A program made the translations under genes and the position numbers. Source: JANQRA01 sp035550735 (lineage in GTDB: Bacteria > Actinomycetota > Acidimicrobiia > Spongiisociales > ZC4RG35). From it: 64,000 nt of DNA. The number at the start of each line of letters is the position of its first letter. Within the stretch, counting starts at the first letter, position 1. The stretch is taken from NCBI GenBank assembly GCA_035550735.1, contig DASZOM010000052.1, forward strand, positions 1 to 64,000, in the 5' to 3' direction. Shown here one piece after another: positions 33,758-41,495 of this stretch. The notes below the pieces were generated by a model. The model did no database searches and had not been told where the DNA came from. It saw only the letters and a program-made list of their open reading frames with translations.

Positions 33758-35046
33758 CGCATCACCTCCCCGGCGGTGGGGAGACCGGCGGCCCGCGCCA
33801 CGCGGCGCTGGGCGGTCACCGCCAGGTCACGGGCCTTGGCCGCGTCGGCGACCAGTTCCCCCTCTCGCACCATGGGCCTGCCGGCGACCAGGACCCAGTC
33901 GATGTTGGAGGTGTCCATGCCCCAGACCACGGCGCCGATCGGGTCGTTGACCGGGTGGATGTTGGGACGATCTGCGCTCAGCACCAGGATGTCCGCCTGC
34001 TTTCCGGCCTCCAGCGACCCGGTCACGGCGCCGAGACCGGCGACCCGGGCGCCGTCACGGGTGGCGAACCGGATGACCTCGCGTGTGCTGAGCAGGTTGG
34101 GGACCCCCGCCTTGCCGGCCAGCTTGAGGTCGAAGAGGGTCGCGTGCTGTATGGCGTTGGCGGCCCGCATCGCGGCAAAGATGTCTCCCGGCGCCAGAGC
34201 CTCCTGGTCGACGCCGAGCCCTGGGCGGATGCCCCGGTCGATGAGACCCTGGATCGGGGGCGCCCCGAGACCGATCGCCATCTCGCTGGCCGGCGCCAGC
34301 GAGACCGCGGTACCCGAGGAGGCGATGGCGTCGAGATCGGCGGAGTCGAGCAGCGAGCAGTGGATGAGCGTCACGTCGGCGCCGAGCAGCCCTCGCCGCC
34401 CCAGCTCGGCGATGGAGCCCGCCGCCGCCGGGTCGGTCCCGGCGTGGGCATGGATGCGCATGGCCATCTCCCGCGCCGTGACCCATTCGGAGGACACCGT
34501 GTCGAGGTCGGGGCCGGGATCACAGGAGCCGACGGCGACGGTGGTCCGGTCACCCGGGGAGAGCTCGCCGGGCCGCGACCCGAGCCCGCCCGCGGCACCA
34601 GACCAGTGTGGCGCCGCCATGGCGAACACCGAGCGGACTCCGGCCTCGGCATGGGCCTGGAGCGCCGCCTCGGCGTACCCGGGGCCGGGAGGGAGGTCGG
34701 CCCAGTCGACGACGGTGGTGATGCCTGCCTCGGCCGCACCGAGCAGGCCGATCAGGGTGGCGGCGTATACGTCGTCCGGCCCGTGGTGGGGGCCGTACAC
34801 CGCAGGAGCAGCGGAGGACTCGCCGAAGTTGCGGAACAGCGATCTCCACAGATGACGGTGGGTGTCGACGAATCCGGGCATCACGATCGACTGCGCGGCA
34901 TCGATCACCTCGGCACCACGGGATCGCAGGTCGGGACCGACCTCTTCGATCCGGTCGTCGACCACGAGGACGTCCGCCTGGGTGAAGTTGGGGGTGCGTG
35001 TGCCCAGCGTGAGCACACACCCCCCGCGGATCAGGGTCTTGCTCAA
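33754..35046 (-). CDS. Amidohydrolase of the TRZ/ATZ (cytosine deaminase-like) family
   Basis: The 430-residue protein is a paralogue of the amidohydrolase half of the fusion. It has the metal-site residues in FVDTHRHLWRSL (HxH), the His in MRIHAHAGTD, the His in TLIHCSLLD and the Asp in GLGVDQEALAPGD, and ends in GKQADILVLS. Members deaminate or hydrolyse C-N bonds of heterocycles and related compounds. The TTG start overlaps the stop of the E1 beta gene (TTGA). That two related amidohydrolases each pair with a permease, one fused and one by gene overlap, suggests they act in sequence or on related substrates. Confidence 0.9.
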   Translation of the reverse strand: MSKTLIRGGCVLTLGTRTPNFTQADVLVVDDRIEEVGPDLRSRGAEVIDAAQSIVMPGFVDTHRHLWRSLFRNFGESSAAPAVYGPHHGPDDVYAATLIGLLGAAEAGITTVVDWADLPPGPGYAEAALQAHAEAGVRSVFAMAAPHWSGAAGGLGSRPGELSPGDRTTVAVGSCDPGPDLDTVSSEWVTAREMAMRIHAHAGTDPAAAGSIAELGRRGLLGADVTLIHCSLLDSADLDAIASSGTAVSLAPASEMAIGLGAPPIQGLIDRGIRPGLGVDQEALAPGDIFAAMRAANAIQHATLFDLKLAGKAGVPNLLSTREVIRFATRDGARVAGLGAVTGSLEAGKQADILVLSADRPNIHPVNDPIGAVVWGMDTSNIDWVLVAGRPMVREGELVADAAKARDLAVTAQRRVARAAGLPTAGEVMR

Positions 35047-36032
35047 TTGCCTCCCGCGGAGTCGACGGCCTTGAGCACCGTCTCGTAGATTCGGTCCACC
35101 GACGGGATCGCCAGGTCTTCGAGTGAGGCCGCCGATGGCAGCGGGATGTGAGGCGTGGTTATCCGGATGCTGGGCCCGTCGAGGTCCCAGAAGGCCTCTT
35201 CGTCGACGATGGAGACGACCTCGGCCCCCCAGCCGCAGAGACGGGGGTTCTCCTCGACGGTGAATAGCCGTCCCGTCTTCGAAACCGAGTCGAGGATGGT
35301 CCGGGTGTCGAGCGGGACCAGCGAGCGCACGTCGATCACCTCCGCCGAGATTCCCGCCGAGGCGAGGAGCTCCGCCGCCTCCAGGGCGCGCGGCACCATC
35401 AGTGCGAGGGCGACGATGGTGGCGTCGGTTCCCTCCCGAGCCACTTTGGCGACGCCGAGCCGATCCACGATCTCACCGTCGGGGATCTCGGTCTTGGTGG
35501 CCATCAGGGACTTGTGCTCGAAGAAGATCACCGGATCGGGGTCACGGATTGCCGCCGCCATCAGCCCTACCACGTCGGTCGGCGTGGAGGGGGCCACCAC
35601 CTTCAGTCCGGGGATCATCATGCACCAGTTCTCGACCGACTGGGAGTGCTGGGCGCCGAACCGGGAGCCTCCGCCGTTGGCGGTTCGGATGACGAGGGGA
35701 AAGCTCACCTGCCCGTTGGTCATGTATCGGCTCTTGGCGATCTCGTTGGCGATCATGTCGAAGCACACCGCGATGAAGTCGGAGAACATGATCTCGGCGA
35801 TGACCGGAACCCCTGTCATCGCGGCGCCCATCGCCGCGCCCACGATCGCTTGCTCCGAGATGGGCGTGTCCCTCACCCGATCCGGGCCGAACTCGTCGAG
35901 CAGTCCCACCGTCGTCTTGAAGACACCCCCTGCGGCGGCGATGTCCTCGCCGAGCATCACCAGACGGGGGTCGCGTCGCATCTCCTGGGCGATGCCATAG
36001 GCAACGGCCTCGCGATAGCTCAGTTCCGCCAT
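35043..36032 (-). CDS. 2-oxoacid/acetoin dehydrogenase E1 beta subunit
   Basis: The 329-residue protein matches E1 beta subunits. It has LGEDIAAAGGVFKTTVGL, DTPISEQAIVGAAMGAAM, the cation-loop region AQHSQSVENWCMMIPG and the C-terminal transketolase segment TGRLFTVEENP. With E1 alpha it decarboxylates a 2-oxoacid or acetoin-like substrate using thiamine diphosphate. It overlaps E1 alpha by 13 bp. No E2 or E3 gene is in the operon, so the pair either borrows them from another complex or acts as a simple decarboxylase. Confidence 0.93.
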   Translation of the reverse strand: MAELSYREAVAYGIAQEMRRDPRLVMLGEDIAAAGGVFKTTVGLLDEFGPDRVRDTPISEQAIVGAAMGAAMTGVPVIAEIMFSDFIAVCFDMIANEIAKSRYMTNGQVSFPLVIRTANGGGSRFGAQHSQSVENWCMMIPGLKVVAPSTPTDVVGLMAAAIRDPDPVIFFEHKSLMATKTEIPDGEIVDRLGVAKVAREGTDATIVALALMVPRALEAAELLASAGISAEVIDVRSLVPLDTRTILDSVSKTGRLFTVEENPRLCGWGAEVVSIVDEEAFWDLDGPSIRITTPHIPLPSAASLEDLAIPSVDRIYETVLKAVDSAGGN

Positions 36033-37081
36033 GCCGAGCCTCCGTCTGCGTAGACCTCGGTCAACAGGACCTCTTCCCCCGGCTCCCGGCCGTGCTTTGC
36101 GAACTCGGTGGCGGCGTCGACCGCGGCCGCGACCTCGCGCTCGATGCTGCTGAGTCGCTCCTCGGGCGCGCCCAGGGTGAGGAGACGGTCGTGATACATG
36201 GGGATCGGGTCACGCTCCTTCCAAGCCTCGACCTCCGCCTCGGGGCGGTACTTGCCGGGGTCGGCACGGGAGTGCCCCCCGGACCGGTAAGTGACCGCCT
36301 CGATGAGAGCCGGGCCCCTGCCGGCGCGGGCGGCGGATATCGACTTGTCTGCGGCGAGGTACACGGCGTCGGGGTCGTTGCCGTCGATGAGGACGGGCTC
36401 GAGTCCGTATGCAGGGGCCCGATCGGCGGCGGGGTTTTCGACCGCGGTGATGAGGTCGATCGGGGTGTACTCCATGTAGAGGTTGTTCTCGCAGACGAAC
36501 ACCACCGGCAGGTTCCAGATCTTCGCCATGTTGAGCGCCTCGTGGAACGCCCCGATGTTGGTGGTGCCGTCGCCGAAGAAGGCCACTGCCACCTGATCGG
36601 TGCCCCTCATCTGTGCCGACCAGGCCGCCCCGTTGGCGATGCAGAGATGGGCGCCGATGATGGCGTAGGAGCCCATCATCCCCTTGGCGGCGTCGGTGAG
36701 GTGCATCGAGCCCCCCTTGCCGCCGAGAACGCCGTTCTCACGACCCAGGAGCTCGGCCATGGCCGGGCCCAGCTCCATCCCACGGGCCAGCGAGTGGGCA
36801 TGGCCGCGGTAGGTGGCGAAGGTGTAGTCGTCGGGTCGCATCGCCGCCCCGAAACCCGTGGCCACCGCCTCCATCCCCAGGGAGAGATGGCTGGTCCCCT
36901 TGACCAGGTTCTGCATGAACAGGTCGTAGGCCCGCTTCTCGAACTGGCGCAGCCGCTGCAAGATGCGATACATCCCGAGCCGTGTGTCCATGTCGATGGG
37001 GGCGTCGGCCAGGGTCCGGTCGACCGGCTTTGGCACCCGCGGCTCGCGGAGGGCGTAGTCGTAGCTGGGATCAGTAGGCAT
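36020..37081 (-). CDS. 2-oxoacid/acetoin dehydrogenase E1 alpha subunit
   Basis: The 353-residue protein has the thiamine diphosphate motif, starting VAFFGDGTTNIGAFHEALNM and closing with VFVCENN. The phosphate-loop-like stretch YRSGGHSRADPGKYR and the N-terminal RLRQFEKRAYDLFMQ are also typical. It forms a heterotetramer with the beta subunit from the next gene. It overlaps the M24 gene by 11 bp upstream. Confidence 0.93.
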   Translation of the reverse strand: MPTDPSYDYALREPRVPKPVDRTLADAPIDMDTRLGMYRILQRLRQFEKRAYDLFMQNLVKGTSHLSLGMEAVATGFGAAMRPDDYTFATYRGHAHSLARGMELGPAMAELLGRENGVLGGKGGSMHLTDAAKGMMGSYAIIGAHLCIANGAAWSAQMRGTDQVAVAFFGDGTTNIGAFHEALNMAKIWNLPVVFVCENNLYMEYTPIDLITAVENPAADRAPAYGLEPVLIDGNDPDAVYLAADKSISAARAGRGPALIEAVTYRSGGHSRADPGKYRPEAEVEAWKERDPIPMYHDRLLTLGAPEERLSSIEREVAAAVDAATEFAKHGREPGEEVLLTEVYADGGSAWRN

Positions 37082-38324
37082 TGGCCACCATCAGCTCTTC
37101 GCAGGGGAACAGGGTGATGATCTTCGGCCCGTCGGCGGTGACGATTATCTCCTCCTCGATCCGGGCCGCCGACCGGCCATCGGCGGCGGGCGCATAGGTC
37201 TCGAGGGCGAAGAACATCCCCTCCTGGATCTCCACCGGGTCGTCGAGAGAGTTCAGCCGGCTGATGATCGGGCGCTCGTGGAGACCGACACCGACCCCAT
37301 GGCCGAACTGGAGCCCGAAGGCGTCCATCTCGTCCTGGAACCCGAATTCGTGGGCTTCGGGCCAGACCTTGGCGATCTGGTCGGTGGTGGCTCCCGGCTT
37401 GACCAGCTCGATGGCTGCGTCCATCCACTCCCTGGCCTGCTTGAAGGCGTCGCGTTGCGCCTGTGTGGCGCGTCCGACCACGAAGGTGCGGTAGTAGCAG
37501 GTGCGATATCCGTTGAAGGCATGGATGATGTCGAAATAGGCCTGGTCACCCGGTCGGATGATGCGGTCGGAGAACACATGCGGATGCGGGCTGCATCGCT
37601 CCCCGGCGATCGAGTTGATCGCCTCGACGAATTCCGAGCCCATCTCGAAGAGCCGGGCATGGGCCAGGCCGACCACGTCCGACTCCCGGACACCGGGTTT
37701 GAGCATCTCGAAGATGTCCTGGTAGACGCCGTCGACCATGGCACAGGCCTGGGTGAGCAGGACGAGCTCGTCCGGGCTCTTGATCTCCCTGGCGCGCATC
37801 ATCGCCTGCTGTCCGTCCACCACCTGGAGACCGGCCGCCTGCAGGGCGAGCAGCACCGCGGTCTCGGCCATGTCGACACCGAGTCTCTCGCCGGCCACAC
37901 CGGCGTCCTCGAGAGCCCCCTTGATCTCCCGCACCGCCCGGGCGTGGAGACCTGTCTCCGGCCCGATCGCGCCCTGGAGTCCGGTGTTGCCCCCGATCGA
38001 GTTCTCGGTGTCGTAGAGGTGGGGCAACTGGAGACGGTGTGCCTTGGCCGCCGAACCGAAGTCCCAGATCTTGGGGCGCCCCGTCTTGGTGACCAGCGCC
38101 CAGCGCTCCCCCTTGTTGAACGCCCAGTAACCGATCTGTGTGGCCGTGGCGTAGCGGATGTTGGAGGTCTCGAAGAGGAGGACGGCCCCGAGGTCGAACT
38201 CGTCGAGCATCTGCCTGACCCGGGCGAGGCGGTAGGTGCGGAGCCGCTCGAAGTCGACCCGGTTCTCCCAGTCGACCGCCATCACACCGGGTGCGGGACT
38301 GGTGGCTACGGGAAATTCAGGCAT
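37071..38324 (-). CDS. M24 metallopeptidase-fold protein (creatinase/prolidase-like)
   Basis: The protein, about 417 residues long, has an N-terminal creatinase-like domain and a pita-bread domain. Four of the five usual metal ligands are present: Asp in QAYFDIIHAF, His in FGHGVGVGLHE, Glu in FALETYA and Glu in ARIEEEI. The second Asp is Cys in NGYRTCYYRTF. Creatinases also lose metal ligands, so a non-peptidase hydrolase acting on the operon's substrate is more likely than a dipeptidase. The ATG at 38324 is chosen because AGGAGG lies 5 bases upstream; a GTG at 38351 would overlap the bicupin stop. Confidence 0.85.
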   Translation of the reverse strand: MPEFPVATSPAPGVMAVDWENRVDFERLRTYRLARVRQMLDEFDLGAVLLFETSNIRYATATQIGYWAFNKGERWALVTKTGRPKIWDFGSAAKAHRLQLPHLYDTENSIGGNTGLQGAIGPETGLHARAVREIKGALEDAGVAGERLGVDMAETAVLLALQAAGLQVVDGQQAMMRAREIKSPDELVLLTQACAMVDGVYQDIFEMLKPGVRESDVVGLAHARLFEMGSEFVEAINSIAGERCSPHPHVFSDRIIRPGDQAYFDIIHAFNGYRTCYYRTFVVGRATQAQRDAFKQAREWMDAAIELVKPGATTDQIAKVWPEAHEFGFQDEMDAFGLQFGHGVGVGLHERPIISRLNSLDDPVEIQEGMFFALETYAPAADGRSAARIEEEIIVTADGPKIITLFPCEELMVANAY

Positions 38325-38347
38325 TTCGTCCTCCTGTCGATCGTTGC

Positions 38348-39256
38348 TCACTCGGCCGGCCGGACCTCGCCGGCCAATGCGTTCTCCAGGTACGCCCAGT
38401 CGCGGGCGAACCGGTAGGAATGTCGCGGCGGCGGCATCGGCGCCTGTGTCTCCAGCCAGCGCACGATGCCGTCACCGACGTTCTTGAACTCGTGGACACA
38501 CCCGACGCCGGCCCAGGCGATGTCACCAGGCTCCAGGTGATACCTGGCACCGTCGAAGGCGGCCTCCACCTCGCCTTCGAGGATCAGGTAGGCCTCCTCG
38601 AGCGGGTGGTCGTGCGCGCCGGCGAAGCCCCCCTGCTCGTACTGAACCATGAACATCGTCGACAGGTCGGCCCCCAGGTCGGAGTCGACCATCATCTTGA
38701 CGCTGATGCCGCTGTAGACGAGCAGCGCCGTCCTCATGCTGGCGCTCAGGGCGAGACGGTCCTGGGTCTGCATCGCGGGGTCCATGTTCTCGGGGTCGAT
38801 GTGCCCGAAGTATCGATTCCGTGGGTCGCGCACATCGATCGCAACCGGGTCGGCAGTGGCAGATGACGCGGCGAACTGGGTGTCGTAGCCGAATCGCTCC
38901 CGGGGAAGGGGTGCCTTCATCTCGGCGAAGGACACCGGGAAGTCGGAGAGATTTCGCAGCCCGTGGGTGGTCCCCACCGGCACCAGCCCGTAGTCGCCGG
39001 TGACCAGTCGGAGACTTCCCTCGGGGGTGTCTAGGACGAGGGCGCCCTCGATCACGTAGATCGACTCCTCGAAGGAGTGGATGTGGCCGGCGGCGTGCCC
39101 ACCGGGCTCCAGTCTGGCCACCCTGAACCCCATCTGGGTGGACCCACCGGGCTCGTCGACGACCTCGGCGCCCAGATAGCCCTCACTGCGCCCGGTGAAC
39201 TCGGGCGGCGTGTCGTAGTGGAGGTCGGCGACCTTCTTGACGATGTGATTCGACAT
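38348..39256 (-). CDS. Bicupin protein
   Basis: The 302-residue protein has two cupin barrels. The first has GHIHSFEESIYVIEG (about 57-71) with two His and a Glu; the second has GAHDHPLEEAYLILEGE (about 213-229). Both keep enough ligands for a metal ion. Bicupins of this length include ureidoglycine aminohydrolase-like and dioxygenase-like enzymes; the substrate is not clear. Its ATG shares one base with the stop of the upstream dehydrogenase gene, and its stop falls inside the alternative start of the M24 gene. Confidence 0.82.
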   Translation of the reverse strand: MSNHIVKKVADLHYDTPPEFTGRSEGYLGAEVVDEPGGSTQMGFRVARLEPGGHAAGHIHSFEESIYVIEGALVLDTPEGSLRLVTGDYGLVPVGTTHGLRNLSDFPVSFAEMKAPLPRERFGYDTQFAASSATADPVAIDVRDPRNRYFGHIDPENMDPAMQTQDRLALSASMRTALLVYSGISVKMMVDSDLGADLSTMFMVQYEQGGFAGAHDHPLEEAYLILEGEVEAAFDGARYHLEPGDIAWAGVGCVHEFKNVGDGIVRWLETQAPMPPPRHSYRFARDWAYLENALAGEVRPAE

Positions 39257-40146
39257 CAGCCGCCCCCATCCCTGAGGAAGACGGCGACAGCGCTCATGTC
39301 GCGCTGCCCCATGCCCGCGGCATTTGCCTTGGACACGATGTCGAGACCGGTCTCCGCCTGAGCCATTGGTGCCCCCACCCGCGAGGCGAGACCGGTGATG
39401 AGCTCCAGGTCCTTCTCCACGAGCTGCAGGGTGAAGGCGACGGCGGCCTCATCCGGATTCTCGAATGCATCCCTCTTGTACTGGACGTACGGAGCACCTC
39501 CGACACCGGACACGAAGACCTCGTAGGCGAGGGAGCGATCCACCCCTGCTTTCTCGGCGAGGACGAGCGCCTCGGCCAGGGAGACATTTATGCCATGGAC
39601 GAGCCCGTTGACTGCGAGCTTGCAGACCGCACCCGCACCGCGACTCCCCACCCGGATGACCCGCTTGGCGATGGCGCCGAGCACAGGCTCGATCCGGTCG
39701 ATTGCCTCAGGCTCGCCGCCGGCCATGACCGTGAGCCCTCCCGCCTCCACGGTGGTGACGCTGCCCGACACCGGGCAATCGAGGAAGTCGGCCCCGGTGC
39801 GATCCATGCTGGCGCCGACCTCGGTGACGGTCTCCGGCGCGACGGTCGAGGTGTCGGCGGCGACCAGGCCTTCAGAGCTTCCCTCGACCACGCCATCGGG
39901 GCCGAGGTACACGGCGCGGAGCGCCTCGTCGTCGGCCATGCTGGAGACGACGAAGTCATTGTTGGCCGCGGCGTCAGCCGGGGTGTCGGCGATCCTGGCT
40001 CCGGTCTCCCCGGCCACCGCCTCGGCCTTGGCCCGGTCCCGGTTCCACACGGTCAGCCCGTACCCGGCCGCGGCGAAGCGGCGCGCCATGGCTGCACCCA
40101 TTCGACCCGCGCCGACCACCGCGACTGTGGGCGTCACCTCACTCAC
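39256..40146 (-). CDS. 3-hydroxyisobutyrate/tartronate-semialdehyde reductase-like dehydrogenase
   Basis: The 296-residue protein is a beta-hydroxyacid dehydrogenase. The Rossmann motif is VAVVGAGRMGAAMARR (about 8-23), the substrate-binding region is LDCPVSGSVTTVEAG (about 121-135), and the catalytic Lys is in GAVCKLAVNG (about 175). It interconverts a small 3-hydroxyacid and its semialdehyde with NAD(P). A conserved 20-bp site (40148-40167) lies directly before its GTG start, so a promoter or operator exists within the operon at this point. Confidence 0.9.
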   Translation of the reverse strand: MSEVTPTVAVVGAGRMGAAMARRFAAAGYGLTVWNRDRAKAEAVAGETGARIADTPADAAANNDFVVSSMADDEALRAVYLGPDGVVEGSSEGLVAADTSTVAPETVTEVGASMDRTGADFLDCPVSGSVTTVEAGGLTVMAGGEPEAIDRIEPVLGAIAKRVIRVGSRGAGAVCKLAVNGLVHGINVSLAEALVLAEKAGVDRSLAYEVFVSGVGGAPYVQYKRDAFENPDEAAVAFTLQLVEKDLELITGLASRVGAPMAQAETGLDIVSKANAAGMGQRDMSAVAVFLRDGGG

Positions 40147-40147
40147 T

Positions 40148-40172
40148 GATTAGTGACACTACACACTCCGCC
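40148..40172. promoter_or_regulatory. Operator-like site, copy A
   Basis: A 20-bp core made of GAT, a variable base, AGTGACACT, a variable base and CACACT matches copy B (41411-41435) at 18 of 20 positions. AGTGACACT is itself a 4-bp inverted repeat around A. The site sits in the 31-bp gap between the oxidase stop and the dehydrogenase start. Confidence 0.65.
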
Positions 40173-40177
40173 GATGT

Positions 40178-41389
40178 CTAACGCTGGAGAAGCGGTTTCA
40201 CCTGATCGGCGATGTGATGGCCGATTGCGATGCTGGCCGTGGCGCCGGGCGAGGGTGCGTTGAGGACATGGACGGTGTTCCCGGCCCGCTCGATGACGAA
40301 GTCGTCGACCAGGTTCCCGACGGCATCGACCGCCTGTGCCCTGACCCCGGCACCGCCGGGGAGCAGGTGCTCCGGGCGGAGGGCCGGGACCAGGTTGCGG
40401 GCAAGCCGCGCGTAGAGCCGGGTCGAGCGGGAGTTGATCATCTCCTTGGCACCGGAGACCCAGTGACGACGGGCCAGTCTGCGAAAACCGGGATGACCGA
40501 GCACCGATCGAAGCTCCGCCCAGTCGGGCCGGGCGTCGCGGTAGTGCTCCCGGCCGAAGGCGAGCACCGCGTTCGGGCCGACCTCGACGGACCCGTCGAT
40601 CCGTCTCGTGAAATGGACCCCGAGGAAGGGGAACCTGGGATCGGGCACCGGGTAGATCAGGGTCTTCACCAGGTGGGCGGCCTCGCCGGCCAGCCGGTAG
40701 TACTCCCCCCGGAAAGGCACGATCCTCACCTCGGGGACGACACCGGCCATGGTCGCCACCCGGTCGGAGTGAAGCCCGGCGCAGTTGACCAATGCCCGGG
40801 CGGCGAAACGCTCGCCCGCCTCGACGACCACCCGGTCGCCGTCCGGCGCGATTGCGGTCACCTCGGCGCCAGTCACGATCTCGGCTCCCGTCGAGCGCAG
40901 GCGGTCGGCATGATGGGCGGCGATTCCGGGGAAGTCGGCCACACCGGCCTCGGGCACGTGGAGCGCGTCGATCCCGGTGGCGGCGGGCTCGAATTCGGCG
41001 ATCTCGCCCGAGGCGAGACGGCGCATCCCGGTCAACCCGTTGGCCTTGCCCCTCCTCTCCAGCTCGTCGAGCGCCGGCACCTGGGACGGGTGGGTCGCGA
41101 TCACGAGCTTCCCCGACCGGCCGAAGGGGATGCCTGTCTCCTCACAGAGCCGGTAGACGGCATCCCGGCCCTCAACACAGAGGCGGGCCTTGAGAGACCC
41201 CGGCCGGTAGTAGAGGCCGGAGTGCACGACCCCGCTGTTGTGACTGCTCTGGTGGGCAGCGACGGTGGCTTCCTTCTCCAGCACCAGGAGCGAGACCCCC
41301 TGCAGCCCATCGGTCAAGGCGCGTGCGGTGGCCAGGCCGATCAGCCCTGCCCCGATAACGCAAACGTCGTAGACCTGTTCCCTGCTCAC
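40178..41389 (-). CDS. lhgO: L-2-hydroxyglutarate oxidase-like FAD enzyme
   Basis: The protein, about 403 residues long, has the DAO-family dinucleotide motif DVCVIGAGLIGLATARALT at its start. The LhgO signatures are AHQSSHNSGVVHSGLYY and LKARLCVEGRDAVYRLCE, and the C-terminal GGAGVRAQAVD and NAPSPGATASIAIG are also present. LhgO oxidises L-2-hydroxyglutarate to 2-oxoglutarate; related enzymes oxidise other 2-hydroxyacids, which would fit an operon ending in hydroxyacid metabolism. A GTG at 41389 is chosen because copy B of the operator-like site lies just upstream. The longer frame from 41440 would place that site inside the coding region. Confidence 0.87.
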   Translation of the reverse strand: MSREQVYDVCVIGAGLIGLATARALTDGLQGVSLLVLEKEATVAAHQSSHNSGVVHSGLYYRPGSLKARLCVEGRDAVYRLCEETGIPFGRSGKLVIATHPSQVPALDELERRGKANGLTGMRRLASGEIAEFEPAATGIDALHVPEAGVADFPGIAAHHADRLRSTGAEIVTGAEVTAIAPDGDRVVVEAGERFAARALVNCAGLHSDRVATMAGVVPEVRIVPFRGEYYRLAGEAAHLVKTLIYPVPDPRFPFLGVHFTRRIDGSVEVGPNAVLAFGREHYRDARPDWAELRSVLGHPGFRRLARRHWVSGAKEMINSRSTRLYARLARNLVPALRPEHLLPGGAGVRAQAVDAVGNLVDDFVIERAGNTVHVLNAPSPGATASIAIGHHIADQVKPLLQR

Positions 41390-41410
41390 AACCGCCTTCC
41401 CGGAGACCGC

Positions 41411-41435
41411 GATCAGTGACACTGCACACTGCCGC
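41411..41435. promoter_or_regulatory. Operator-like site, copy B, in the divergent promoter
   Basis: It has the same core as copy A (AGTGACACT then CACACT). It lies between the divergent oxidase and SDR genes, overlapping the -35 region proposed for the SDR promoter, where a repressor would affect both directions. Confidence 0.65.
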
Positions 41436-41451
41436 AGCACGAGGGTATATC
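41423..41451 (+). promoter_or_regulatory. Predicted sigma-70 type promoter for the SDR-regulator pair
   Basis: TGCACA at 41423-41428 and TATATC at 41446-41451 are 17 bases apart and 45 bp before the SDR start codon. The -35 box lies within operator-like copy B. The call rests on hexamer match only. Confidence 0.45.
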
Positions 41452-41495
41452 CTCCGGGCCGCGGACGTCTTGGTGACCACGAGAAGGGAGAGAAG

